Notes: generated by a model from the sequence alone, not told the origin. Counted from the first letter of the stretch, positions 23,173 through 30,725 are shown. The stretch: 30,767 bases of DNA from an uncultured Bacilli bacterium (GCA_947630195.1 CANRGQ010000004.1:1-30767), one strand, 5' to 3'. A program made the numbers and translations.

Positions 23173-24738
23173 ATGAGTGAAACCGATACTAAAAAATTTT
23201 GGTATGTTAGCGTTATAGAATTTTTTAAGAATATCATTCTAACTATTTTTGCTATCGTTACTTATGCTTTAATTGGGGTTAAAGCCGTTACTTATGATTT
23301 ATTTGTTTATTTATATAATACGATTACTTGGCGGTTAGGTAAAGGCTATAAAAGACTAAAAGAACCTAGTAATGCCATAATGGAAGAAGTTAAAAAGAAA
23401 GAAAATAAAGGTAATAAAACTTATAAATATAGTGCCAAAACTTTAGCCAAATTAGAAGCGGATTATCGGGAACTTTTAAGAGATTTACAAACAACGGGAG
23501 CTACCCGTAGTAAAGAGATGAATGCTTACTATTTTAAAGTAAGAGATGAGTCTGGGAAGATTATTAAAGGGGCCATGAATGGTTTATCAAAGTTAGATAT
23601 TAATGCTTTTTTAGTTAATGAAGGTTATACCGTTTATAGTATTAAAACGAGTCCTTTAATAAATTTTTTGTTTAAGGATTCGGCTCTTACTAGTCCTAGG
23701 ATGAGTACGAAAGAATTAGTCTTCTGGCTTACCCAACTTGCTACTTACTTAAAAGCGGGGATTACTTTAAATGACTCTATTAAAATATTAGGAAGACAAG
23801 TATCTAAAAAGAAAAGTAAAGCTAGAGCCTTCCAAGCCATTTCTTATGAACTAACCCTAGGTTCATCATTTTCGAGTGCCTTAGAAAAACAAGGGGATAT
23901 GTTTCCCGCTTTCTTAATTAATATGGTTAAAGCGGCCGAAGCCAGTGGTACTTTAATTGAAACTTTAGAGGATATGGCTAACTATTATACCGAAATGGAT
24001 GAAACTAAAAAACAAATGAAAAGTGCGATGACTTATCCCGCCATTATTAGTGTTTTTGCCATTGTCGTTATTACTTTTATTTTAGTTTTTATTATTCCGG
24101 AATTTGTTAAAATCTATAGTCAAAATGATTTGGAAATATCGGGTTTAACTTTATTTGTTGTTAATATGAGTAATTTCTTAAAGAATAATATTGTTTCTAT
24201 CATTTGGATTGGAGCATTTACTTTACTCGTTATTTTAGTAGCTTATAAAAATATTAAAGCATTCCGAAGAAGTGTCCAAACATTACTTATGCATATACCC
24301 GTAGTTAAAGATATTATTATTTATAATGAACTAGCGATATTTACCAAAACATTTGCCTCACTTTTAAGAAATAATGTCTTTATTACGGAAAGTATTGATA
24401 TTTTAAGTAAGATAACGAATAATGAAATTTATAAATCTATTTTATTTAAAACCATTAATAATATTGTTAAGGGTGAAAAAATATCCGAGGCTTTCAAAGA
24501 CCATTGGGCGGTCCCAGAAACGGCTTACTTTATGATTGTTACTGGTGAATCTACCGGAGAGCTTGATAGTATGATGGAAAAGGTTAGTGTCTACTACCAA
24601 GGATTACATCGGAATGTTGTTAATAATTTAAAAAGTTTTATCGAACCCGTTTTAATTAGTTTACTTGCCATTATTGTTGGAGGTATCATTATCTCTGTAG
24701 TTATTCCAATGTTTGGGATGTACGATAAATTATTATAA
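23173..24738 (+). CDS. Type IV pilus/competence inner-membrane platform protein (GspF/PilC/ComGB family)
   Basis: Two T2SSF domains are present (about 175-295 and 380-500): MSTKELVFWLTQLATYLKAGITL with FLINMVKAAEASGTL, and the second ELAIFTKTFASLLRNNVF with YFMIVTGESTGELD. Three C-terminal membrane segments (about 293-315, 335-355, 493-515) are typical. It precedes this with an extra N-terminal membrane segment and basic linker (1-110) not found in ComGB. The protein organises pilus or pseudopilus assembly in the inner membrane. The assembly ATPase and pilins are not in the window. AAGGAG precedes the start. Confidence 0.9.
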   Translation: MSETDTKKFWYVSVIEFFKNIILTIFAIVTYALIGVKAVTYDLFVYLYNTITWRLGKGYKRLKEPSNAIMEEVKKKENKGNKTYKYSAKTLAKLEADYRELLRDLQTTGATRSKEMNAYYFKVRDESGKIIKGAMNGLSKLDINAFLVNEGYTVYSIKTSPLINFLFKDSALTSPRMSTKELVFWLTQLATYLKAGITLNDSIKILGRQVSKKKSKARAFQAISYELTLGSSFSSALEKQGDMFPAFLINMVKAAEASGTLIETLEDMANYYTEMDETKKQMKSAMTYPAIISVFAIVVITFILVFIIPEFVKIYSQNDLEISGLTLFVVNMSNFLKNNIVSIIWIGAFTLLVILVAYKNIKAFRRSVQTLLMHIPVVKDIIIYNELAIFTKTFASLLRNNVFITESIDILSKITNNEIYKSILFKTINNIVKGEKISEAFKDHWAVPETAYFMIVTGESTGELDSMMEKVSVYYQGLHRNVVNNLKSFIEPVLISLLAIIVGGIIISVVIPMFGMYDKLL

Positions 24739-24748
24739 GGAGTTTTAT

Positions 24749-25516
24749 ATGGCCATTTTAATGTTTGTATTAGGAACTATTTTAGGATCATTTTATTTGT
24801 GTTTAGGAACAAGACTACCTAAGGGAGAAAAAATAACCGGAAGAAGTAAATGTGATAATTGCCATCACACCCTTAAGTGGTATGAACTTATTCCTTTATT
24901 TTCTTTTATTTTCCAAAGAGGGAAGTGTCGTTATTGTCATAAGAAAATATCAGTTGACCATTTTTGGGTAGAATTATTAACCGGTTTATGTTTTCTTTTC
25001 GGTTATTTATATTTAGGTAATACCATTAGATTTTATATCTATTTAGTTTTAGTCTCTTTAGCTATTATTATTTTTATTACGGATTTAAAATATTTAATTA
25101 TTTTAGATAGTCCATTAGTTATTGCCTCTATATTAGTATTTATTTTAAAAATTTATGAAATAGGTTTAAAGAGTGCTTTATTTGGAGTTCTCTACGGTTT
25201 AGGAATGCTTGCCATAATGTATTTAATTAAACTTCTGGGAGACTTTCTATTTAAAAGAGAATCTCTAGGAGGAGGAGATATTAAACTTTCATTCTTAATA
25301 GGTTTATCTATTGGCTACCCTCATATTGGGATGCGTATGGGTTTAATTGCTTTAATCTTTGCTTCCTTCTTAGCTTTACCTTATGCTTTAGTAAATACTT
25401 ATATCTACAAAAAAAATGAACTACCTTATGGTCCATTTTTAATATCTTCAATGATTATAATCTTTGTTTTCATTGAAAAATTTACAAATTTGTTAGTTTT
25501 CTTTTCTTTATATTAA
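24749..25516 (+). CDS. Prepilin peptidase (PilD/ComC type)
   Basis: This bifunctional membrane aspartyl protease cleaves and N-methylates prepilins. It has the zinc motif CDNC...CRYC (C35, C38, C60, C63), catalytic D112 in ITDLKYL and D177 in GGGDIKL, and about eight membrane segments. ATG 24749 follows AAGGAG; the longer frame would overlap the platform gene. It sits 10 bases after the platform protein gene, as an operon. Confidence 0.94.
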   Translation: MAILMFVLGTILGSFYLCLGTRLPKGEKITGRSKCDNCHHTLKWYELIPLFSFIFQRGKCRYCHKKISVDHFWVELLTGLCFLFGYLYLGNTIRFYIYLVLVSLAIIIFITDLKYLIILDSPLVIASILVFILKIYEIGLKSALFGVLYGLGMLAIMYLIKLLGDFLFKRESLGGGDIKLSFLIGLSIGYPHIGMRMGLIALIFASFLALPYALVNTYIYKKNELPYGPFLISSMIIIFVFIEKFTNLLVFFSLY

Positions 25517-25600
25517 GTAAATAATAACTCCTGCTACAAAAGAAGCAAGCATTAAGAAAAGCATAACCCAGACAATTATTCTTCTTGTTTTTTTATTCAT
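25508..25600 (-). CDS. 30-aa single-pass membrane peptide
   Basis: The frame starts MNKKTRRIIVWVML, preceded by GAGGGATT. The product is a basic N-terminus and one hydrophobic segment with hardly anything else, like the tiny membrane proteins annotated as DUF4044 in Bacillota. It overlaps the prepilin peptidase stop by 9 bases on the other strand and fills the only gap between it and spoIIM. Confidence 0.55.
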   Translation of the reverse strand: MNKKTRRIIVWVMLFLMLASFVAGVIIYLI

Positions 25601-25691
25601 AATCCCTCATTCCCATCTAAAACTATATCTAATATACCATAATTTTTACATTTTTTAAAGATATTTCGCATATTATTAACTGGGTGATTAT

Positions 25692-26258
25692 ATGCTAAAA
25701 TATTTTGGTAAGCACAAAAAGTACTTATTATTTGTCTTAATAGTTTTAATAATTGGTTTTAGTTTTGGTCTTATTTATTTTTTAATGCAAAATAGTGATA
25801 TTAAAAATACGATAATTAATAGTCTTAATAATTCTTTTTCTTATGAATATAATGCCATCTTAAAAGATTTAATTATCATGTCAATTATTTTAGTATTATC
25901 CTTCTTTTTTATCGGTATTCCTCTAGGTATCTTTTATCTTTTTTATGAAAGTTTATCTTTAGGTTTTATGCTTATGAGTTTTTTATTTACTTATTCTTTT
26001 AAAGGAATATTTATTTTTCTTATGTATTTTACCATTAATAAACTTCTATTTTTAATTTTATTAATTTTCTATATTCAAAAGATTATTAATATTGGAAGAC
26101 TCGTGATTGGTTTTATTATTTATAAAAAAGATAATTTAATTAAAGATAAATTAATTACGAATTTTATTAAGGCTTTGTATATTATTATTTTTGTTCTAAT
26201 TTTAAATATTGTCCTTTATTTTGTAACGCCTTTTATTTTTAAAGCCTTACCCATCTAA
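25692..26258 (+). CDS. spoIIM: Stage II sporulation protein M-like membrane protein
   Basis: The 188-aa product has about five membrane segments, an N-terminal basic stretch (YFGKHKKYLL), and the family middle block IGIPLGIFYLFYESLSLGF. This matches the SpoIIM family (membrane anchor of the SpoIID/SpoIIP engulfment complex). The distance from spoIIP (16 kb) is not unusual. The family also includes non-sporulation members, so certainty is moderate. The ribosome site GGGTGATT precedes the ATG. Confidence 0.7.
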   Translation: MLKYFGKHKKYLLFVLIVLIIGFSFGLIYFLMQNSDIKNTIINSLNNSFSYEYNAILKDLIIMSIILVLSFFFIGIPLGIFYLFYESLSLGFMLMSFLFTYSFKGIFIFLMYFTINKLLFLILLIFYIQKIINIGRLVIGFIIYKKDNLIKDKLITNFIKALYIIIFVLILNIVLYFVTPFIFKALPI

Positions 26259-26330
26259 CTTAAGAAAAAATTAAGATTATTTTTAGATTTAATTAAGTAA
26301 TTAAAATAATTTTTTTGCTATCATTAAATT

Positions 26331-27194
26331 ATGAAAAGAAGAAGAGTTTTAATAATTTTTATTTTAGTTGGTATAATCTTAGTTATCTTAAAGTTAAATT
26401 ATAATTTATTTAAGGGTAGTAGTATTGGTGTGGGTAACACTGAAGAAGTAACATTTGATGGGGAAAGAAAAGAGGTTACGAGTTATGATGAGGTATCTAT
26501 TTTAAAATATAATAATGGAAGTATTAAGAGCAGATTAAAAGAATTTAGTAAAGAAAATACTGATATTAAAAATATTTTAAATAATTATAAAGATTATCCT
26601 GAATCCTTACTGGAGGCTTTATCTTATAATCCGGAGATGGCTTCCTTTGTTTTAAAATATAAAGATAAAAAGTACAAATACTATAGTGATAATATTGGAG
26701 ATATTAAAGATAGTGTTCCGGTTTTATTCCAATGGGATGAGCGTTGGGGTTATGCGAAATATGGCGATAGTTTAATCGCGGTTTCTGGTTGTGGTCCCAC
26801 CGCCTTATCTATGGTCGTTACCTACCTTACTAAAAACAATACTTATACCCCTTATTATATGGCGAAGTTTGCGGAAGATAATAACTATTATTTAAATGGC
26901 AGTGGCACCACTTGGGATTTAATGCGAAAAGGAAGTACCCACTTTGGGGTAAAGGCGAAAGAATTATCATTAGATAAAAATGTAATTTATGAAGCTTTAG
27001 AGAAAAATCATCCGATTATTTGTAGTATGCGAAAAGGTGATTTTACTATTAATGGTCATTATATTGTTTTAGCAGGAATTAAAAATGGTAAAATAATAGT
27101 AAATGATCCCAACAGTAAAATAAGAAGTTCTGTTTTATGGGACTATGAAAGAATAAAAAATGGGATAAAAAACTTGTGGGAATTTTATATCTAG
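26331..27194 (+). CDS. Membrane-anchored C39-like cysteine peptidase
   Basis: There is an N-terminal anchor (about 6-20), a helical linker, and a C39_2-type domain (about 128-287): VPVLFQWDERWG, SGCGPTALSMV (Cys 154), NGHYIVLAG (His 243) and VNDPN (D259). These are extracellular cysteine peptidases, mostly of unknown substrate. No ribosome site is seen. The extended -10 TGCTATCAT ends six bases before the ATG, so the mRNA could be leaderless. It precedes the two-component genes by 25 bases and probably shares their transcript. Confidence 0.85.
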   Translation: MKRRRVLIIFILVGIILVILKLNYNLFKGSSIGVGNTEEVTFDGERKEVTSYDEVSILKYNNGSIKSRLKEFSKENTDIKNILNNYKDYPESLLEALSYNPEMASFVLKYKDKKYKYYSDNIGDIKDSVPVLFQWDERWGYAKYGDSLIAVSGCGPTALSMVVTYLTKNNTYTPYYMAKFAEDNNYYLNGSGTTWDLMRKGSTHFGVKAKELSLDKNVIYEALEKNHPIICSMRKGDFTINGHYIVLAGIKNGKIIVNDPNSKIRSSVLWDYERIKNGIKNLWEFYI

Positions 27195-27219
27195 ATTATA
27201 ATTAAAAAAGAGGTTATGT

Positions 27220-27903
27220 ATGAATATTTTAGTGGTAGATGATGAAATAGAAGTTGCAGATTTAATCGAAATATATTTAAAAAAAGAAAATTATCAAGTA
27301 TACAAATATTATGAAAGTAAAGATATTTTAAAACTTTTAGATAAAGTTAAAATTGATTTAGCTATTTTAGATGTGATGATGAAGGATATGGATGGATTTT
27401 CTTTATGTAAAAAGATTAGAGAAAAATATAATTTTCCCATTATTTTTGTAACCGCCAAAGTAGAAGAAGGTTTTAAAATTGAAGGACTAACTATTGGGGC
27501 TGATGATTATTTAACGAAACCTTTTGAACCTTTAGAATTAGTAGCGAGAGTTAAAGCCCACTTAAGAAGATACAAAGAATATAATGAAGGACCAAAAGAA
27601 AATGTGATTGATTTTCGGGGAATTGTCATAAATCAAGATACGCATGAGTTTTATTTTAATGAAAAAAAGATTAATTTAACTAAAATTGAATTTGCGATTA
27701 TGTGGTATCTATGTCAAAATAGAGGTAATGTCATCGCTGTTGATGATTTATTTAAAAATGTTTGGCAAGAAAAATATTATGAGTGTGATAATAATACCAT
27801 TATGGTGCATATTAGACATTTAAGAGAAAAAATGCATGATACTTCTAAAAATCCGAAATATATTAAAACAATATGGGGAGTAGGTTATAAAATTGAAAAA
27901 TAA
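27220..27903 (+). CDS. OmpR/VanR-type response regulator
   Basis: Receiver domain (1-115) with D7, D8, phospho-acceptor D51, T78 and K100; C-terminal winged-helix DNA-binding domain (about 130-227) ending with YIKTIWGVGYKIEK. The layout and closeness to VanR of vancomycin resistance operons is clear, but that family also regulates ordinary envelope functions. It overlaps the sensor kinase by 11 bases. Ribosome site AAGAGGTTATG. Likely targets are the C39 peptidase gene upstream and other wall genes (inference). Confidence 0.92.
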   Translation: MNILVVDDEIEVADLIEIYLKKENYQVYKYYESKDILKLLDKVKIDLAILDVMMKDMDGFSLCKKIREKYNFPIIFVTAKVEEGFKIEGLTIGADDYLTKPFEPLELVARVKAHLRRYKEYNEGPKENVIDFRGIVINQDTHEFYFNEKKINLTKIEFAIMWYLCQNRGNVIAVDDLFKNVWQEKYYECDNNTIMVHIRHLREKMHDTSKNPKYIKTIWGVGYKIEK

Positions 27904-28993
27904 TAAATTACTGAAAAATACTTTTTTAGATTTATTTTTAAAGATTATTTTATGGTCTTTGTTTTTACCAGCTTTAATTACTTTAATTATTAGCATTTTA
28001 AAGCGCTTTAACTATCAATGGTTATATGACATTAATCCTAATATTTATGTTAGTTTTAAAAGTTTTGTTTATGGCTTTTTTGATTCTTTTAATGGTCTTA
28101 TTATCCTTGTTATAATTTGGTTAATTGGTATTTTGTTAATCATATATTTTTTAGTGAAAAAATATAATAATTTTATTTATTCTTTAACAAGTCAAGCCGA
28201 GAAACTCTTAAGTGATGAAAGTCTTTATATTGAACTCCCTAAAGAGTTAGAAGTATTTCAAAAAGAATTAAATCATTTAAAGGAAGAAAATTTGAAAAAT
28301 AAAAGAAAAGCTCAAGAAAATGAACAACGAAAAAATGATTTAATAGTTTATCTTGCTCATGATTTAAAAACTCCACTTACCTCAACGATTGGTTATTTGT
28401 CATTAATTGATGAAGTAAAAGATATGCCTCAAAAACAAAGGGAAAAATATGTTAAAATTGCTTTAGATAAAGCCTATCATTTAGAAAATTTAATTAATGA
28501 ATTATTTGATATCGCTCGTTTTAATAGTGAAACGATTATTTTAGATAAACAAAAATTAGATATTAATATGATGCTTAGTCAATTAAAAGAAGATTTTTAT
28601 CCCTTACTAAAAGAAAATGAAAAAGAATTAAAATTAGATATAAATGGTTCTTTAGAATATTATGGAGATTCGGAAAAACTGGCCAGAGTATTTAGTAATT
28701 TAATTAGAAATGCTATTTATTATAGTACCTCCAAAGAAATAGATGTAAAAACTATAAAAAATAAAGATGAAATAATTATTACTTTTACTAATGAAGGGGA
28801 GATATCTGAAGAAAAAATAAAAAAAATATTTGAAAAATTTTACAGAGCTGACATGAGTAGAACTACGAAAACCGGTGGTAGTGGCTTAGGTCTTGCCATT
28901 AGTAAAGAGATTATCGAACTTCATAAAGGAAATATTACCGCTATATCTAAAGATAATAAGACAACATTTACGATTAAACTTCCAATACTTTAA
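27893..28993 (+). CDS. VanS-like sensor histidine kinase
   Basis: Two membrane segments (about 16-36 and 66-89) flank a short extracellular loop of about 30 residues. The cytoplasmic part has a coiled linker, an H-box YLAHDLKTPLTS (H156), an N-box SNLIRNAIYYS (N273) and G-boxes with GGSGLGLAIS. The TTG start at 27893 lies inside the regulator gene, so the pair is translated together. No van ligase, dehydrogenase or VanY gene follows, so this alone does not mean glycopeptide resistance. Confidence 0.9.
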   Translation: MKNNKLLKNTFLDLFLKIILWSLFLPALITLIISILKRFNYQWLYDINPNIYVSFKSFVYGFFDSFNGLIILVIIWLIGILLIIYFLVKKYNNFIYSLTSQAEKLLSDESLYIELPKELEVFQKELNHLKEENLKNKRKAQENEQRKNDLIVYLAHDLKTPLTSTIGYLSLIDEVKDMPQKQREKYVKIALDKAYHLENLINELFDIARFNSETIILDKQKLDINMMLSQLKEDFYPLLKENEKELKLDINGSLEYYGDSEKLARVFSNLIRNAIYYSTSKEIDVKTIKNKDEIIITFTNEGEISEEKIKKIFEKFYRADMSRTTKTGGSGLGLAISKEIIELHKGNITAISKDNKTTFTIKLPIL

Positions 28994-29011
28994 AAGCGAG
29001 TTAAAAAAGTC

Positions 29012-29040
29012 TTTACTTTATCACCCAATAATGATACAAT
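29012..29040 (+). promoter_or_regulatory. Promoter of small RNA copy 1
   Basis: TTTACT (29012-29017), 17-base spacer and TACAAT (29035-29040). Confidence 0.75.
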
Positions 29041-29046
29041 TAAATT

Positions 29047-29175
29047 GCAGGTAATGCTGATATACTTGGTGTCTAGTATATTCCGTGCCGCGGACAATAA
29101 TATCTGGCGCGCTGTTGCCGGTTGTCAACTACTAACAATCCAGACACAAATAATTTGTTCCTTGCGGAACTTTTT
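29047..29175 (+). ncRNA. Structured small RNA, copy 1
   Basis: A 129-nt transcript is predicted from the promoter at 29012-29040 and the terminator GTTCC-TTGC-GGAAC plus Ts (29157-29175). The hairpin TATACT/AGTATA (29061-29066/29075-29080) has in its loop GTGTCT (29069-29074), complementary to AGACAC (29142-29147): a pseudoknot. The conserved core reads CGGACAATAATATCT, then GTTGCCGGTTGTCAAC. There is no coding capacity. I know no RNA family that matches. It is 53% or so like copies 2 and 3 outside the core by eye, so the copies are old. Confidence 0.7.
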
Positions 29176-29176
29176 A

Positions 29177-29205
29177 TTTACAATTAAATCTAAAAATGAT
29201 ACAAT
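29177..29205 (+). promoter_or_regulatory. Promoter of small RNA copy 2
   Basis: TTTACA (29177-29182), 17-base spacer identical to that of copy 3, TACAAT (29200-29205). The -35 begins right in the T tract of the copy 1 terminator. Confidence 0.8.
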
Positions 29206-29211
29206 GTAATT

Positions 29212-29330
29212 GACAAGTTAAGTTGTGTGCGCTAGGTGCTCGGCGTAAATCCGTGTTGCGGACAATAATATCTAGCGAATCGTTGCCGGTTGTCAACTGT
29301 AAACAACCCGAGCACAAATATTATTATTCA
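29212..29330 (+). ncRNA. Structured small RNA, copy 2, upstream of the 29448 gene
   Basis: The same fold as copies 1 and 3: hairpin TGCGC/GCGTA (29228-29232/29243-29247, one G-U), loop with GTGCTCG (29236-29242) pairing with CGAGCAC (29309-29315), and the core GCGGACAATAATATCTAGCG then GTTGCCGGTTGTCAAC. There is no clear terminator, so the transcript may run on as the leader of the gene at 29448. The 3' end given is approximate. Confidence 0.65.
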
Positions 29331-29415
29331 CCTTAAATCTATCAATTTTTCTTCTTCTTCACGTCTTAAATATCAATATTTGCTTGTATACTAATATAAC
29401 GCTGTTGATTAAATA

Positions 29416-29440
29416 ACCTCCTTTCGAAAGAAAGGCGGAG
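29416..29440 (+). promoter_or_regulatory. Ribosome-site hairpin with anti-Shine-Dalgarno copy
   Basis: CCTCCTTTC (29417-29425), GAAA tetraloop and GAAAGGCGG (29430-29438) pair with one mismatch. The 3' arm holds the ribosome site GGCGGAG of the gene at 29448. The 5' arm, ACCTCCTTTC, is identical to the usual 3' end of 16S rRNA. Translation of this gene should be held low unless the hairpin is opened. Confidence 0.65.
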
Positions 29441-29447
29441 AATAAAA

Positions 29448-30122
29448 ATGAAAAAAGTATTAGATACAGTTTTTAAAAAAATAAATTGGAAGGATTATTC
29501 TTTAAAAGATATTGCTTTATATTTTGAAAAATATGATGGGTATACTTTAGAAATTGAAACTGAAGATAAAGTTATTAAAGTTAAAATTTATAAAAAAGCT
29601 TTACCTCATTTATTAGGACTTCAACATGTTTATAAGAATAGTAATAGTAAAATCAATTATCGAGGATATAAAGGATTAAATAATATTTTAAATGGTAAAA
29701 TTACTTGGGAATCAATTCGAAGTGAAATTAAACAAAATGCATATTGTCAAATTAGTTTTAAGGAAGTAGAGAAAAGAATATCATATTTAATTATGTTTTT
29801 TAATACTATTGAAAAGAGAAGTTATTTAAAAATATTAGATAAATATAAGACATGGCGGAGTACACTACTAAAAGGTAATTATGTTTTATATAAAGAAGTA
29901 TATGATATTAACCATTTAGTTTATCCTATGCTTTCAATTAAAGAATTATATAAAAATAATTATATAATTGAAACATTTATTGTCGAAGATAATAACCTTT
30001 TAATTGGAGGATTAAAGCAAATTAAAATTAAAAAAGTAAAATTAATAAAGCAATGTGAGAAAAAAACACTGTTAAGATTTTTTAGAAATGTTACACTTTA
30101 TTTATTGATAGTTCCTCATTGA
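29448..30122 (+). CDS. Unknown protein, weakly like predicted phage-type nucleases (PBECR4-like)
   Basis: The 224-aa basic product has the block KKALPHLLGLQHVY followed by YRGYKGLNNILNGKITWESI, then a helical part and a beta-rich stretch (YIIETFIVEDNNLLIGGLKQ). 'LPHLLGL' segments and this order recall the PBECR4 class of predicted RNases in phages and accessory islands; I hold this as a weak match. The ribosome site is sequestered (29416-29440). It lies between two copies of the structured RNA. The last approximately 12 residues (after KKT) are encoded by an inserted palindromic element; the pre-insertion end can be rebuilt as KKTLYN. Confidence 0.55.
   Translation: MKKVLDTVFKKINWKDYSLKDIALYFEKYDGYTLEIETEDKVIKVKIYKKALPHLLGLQHVYKNSNSKINYRGYKGLNNILNGKITWESIRSEIKQNAYCQISFKEVEKRISYLIMFFNTIEKRSYLKILDKYKTWRSTLLKGNYVLYKEVYDINHLVYPMLSIKELYKNNYIIETFIVEDNNLLIGGLKQIKIKKVKLIKQCEKKTLLRFFRNVTLYLLIVPH
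30053..30070 (+). repeat. 18-bp direct repeat, left copy (target duplication)
   Basis: The sequence ATGTGAGAAAAAAACACT is identical to 30308-30325 and flanks the element at 30071-30307. Confidence 0.8.
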
Positions 30123-30307
30123 CAACAGGAACCCAGTAACAATTCTTATAGAATTTGTAATATCTTAAAAATAAGATATTACAATAAGTATGACGAATTA
30201 TTACTGCCTATTGTCAATGATTTGCCTATCAATAAATATTCCAGTGTTAAAATTAAAATGTAACAATTTAAAAAAATTTATATGTAACATTTTAAAAAAG
30301 GATTAAC
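30071..30307. mobile_element. 237-bp non-autonomous palindromic element (MITE-like)
   Basis: Terminal inverted repeats of about 24 bp (starting GTTAA, ending TTAAC; 19 of 24 match, both with AAATGTTAC inside). An inner palindrome is centred on 30169: TGTAATATCTTA/TAAGATATTACA (30156-30167/30172-30183), TCATTGACAA (30116-30125)/TTGTCAATGA (30211-30220), and TTTATTGATAG/CTATCAATAAA further out. It contains no ORF. It sits between exact 18-bp direct repeats. It was inserted in the final codons of the 29448 gene. The element needs a transposase from elsewhere. Confidence 0.75.
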
Positions 30308-30325
30308 ATGTGAGAAAAAAACACT
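30308..30325 (+). repeat. 18-bp direct repeat, right copy (target duplication)
   Basis: Identical to 30053-30070. Its final T is the first base of the promoter of small RNA copy 3. Confidence 0.8.
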
Positions 30326-30353
30326 TTACAATTAAATCTAAAAATGATACAAT
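30325..30353 (+). promoter_or_regulatory. Promoter of small RNA copy 3
   Basis: TTTACA (30325-30330), 17-base spacer, TACAAT (30348-30353); the spacer is identical to that of copy 2. Confidence 0.8.
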
Positions 30354-30359
30354 TAAATT

Positions 30360-30491
30360 GACAAGTTAAGTTGTGTGCACTAGGCTGCTCGGTGCATTCC
30401 CTGCTACGGACAATAATCTCTAGCGAGCGTTGCCGGTTGTCAACTGTAAACAATCCGAGCACAAATAATTAGTTCCTTAATGGGGCTTTTT
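30360..30491 (+). ncRNA. Structured small RNA, copy 3
   Basis: Hairpin TGCAC/GTGCA (30376-30380/30392-30396); its loop has TGCTCG (30386-30391), complementary to CGAGCA (30456-30461). The core ACGGACAATAATCTCTAGCG and GTTGCCGGTTGTCAACTG is shared. It ends in AGTTCC (30471-30476)/GGGGCT (30482-30487), two G-U pairs, and Ts. Its 5' end is nearly identical to that of copy 2 and differs from copy 1. Confidence 0.7.
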
Positions 30492-30725
30492 ATTTGCTTA
30501 AGTATATTCTTTATGTCATTTATAAATAATAAATTATATCATAAACATAATTATTTTTATCTTTACATATTATACTCTATGAGATATTGACTTATGGCAT
30601 TATTTGAGATATCATTTAAATGTAAGGTAGAAGAATATTATTTTTATTTTGTAATTAGCATTCGGTATTTACAACATTGTATAAAATTAAATAAATAATT
30701 AATAATATAAAAGAGGTAAAAGAGT
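30492..30725. other. AT-rich intergenic region
   Basis: No ORF with a ribosome site, no RNA signature and no strong hairpin. A weak TTTACA at about 30668 could be the -35 for the gene at 30726, but no clear -10 is at normal spacing. Confidence 0.5.

Noticed and set aside
27220..28993. Glycopeptide resistance operon
   Set aside because: Only regulator and sensor types are present; no ligase, dehydrogenase or dipeptidase gene is in the window.
29272..29277. CTAGCG pairing with CGCTAG (29230-29235) as an extra helix
   Set aside because: Perfect only in copy 2, four pairs in copy 3, absent in copy 1, and it competes with the supported hairpin.
29047..30491. The three repeats as integron attC sites or riboswitches
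   Set aside because: attC core sites (RYYYAAC/GTTRRRY pairs) are not found at the ends, and each unit has its own promoter. Copies 1 and 3 end in terminators with no gene directly after, so riboswitch control is unlikely for them.
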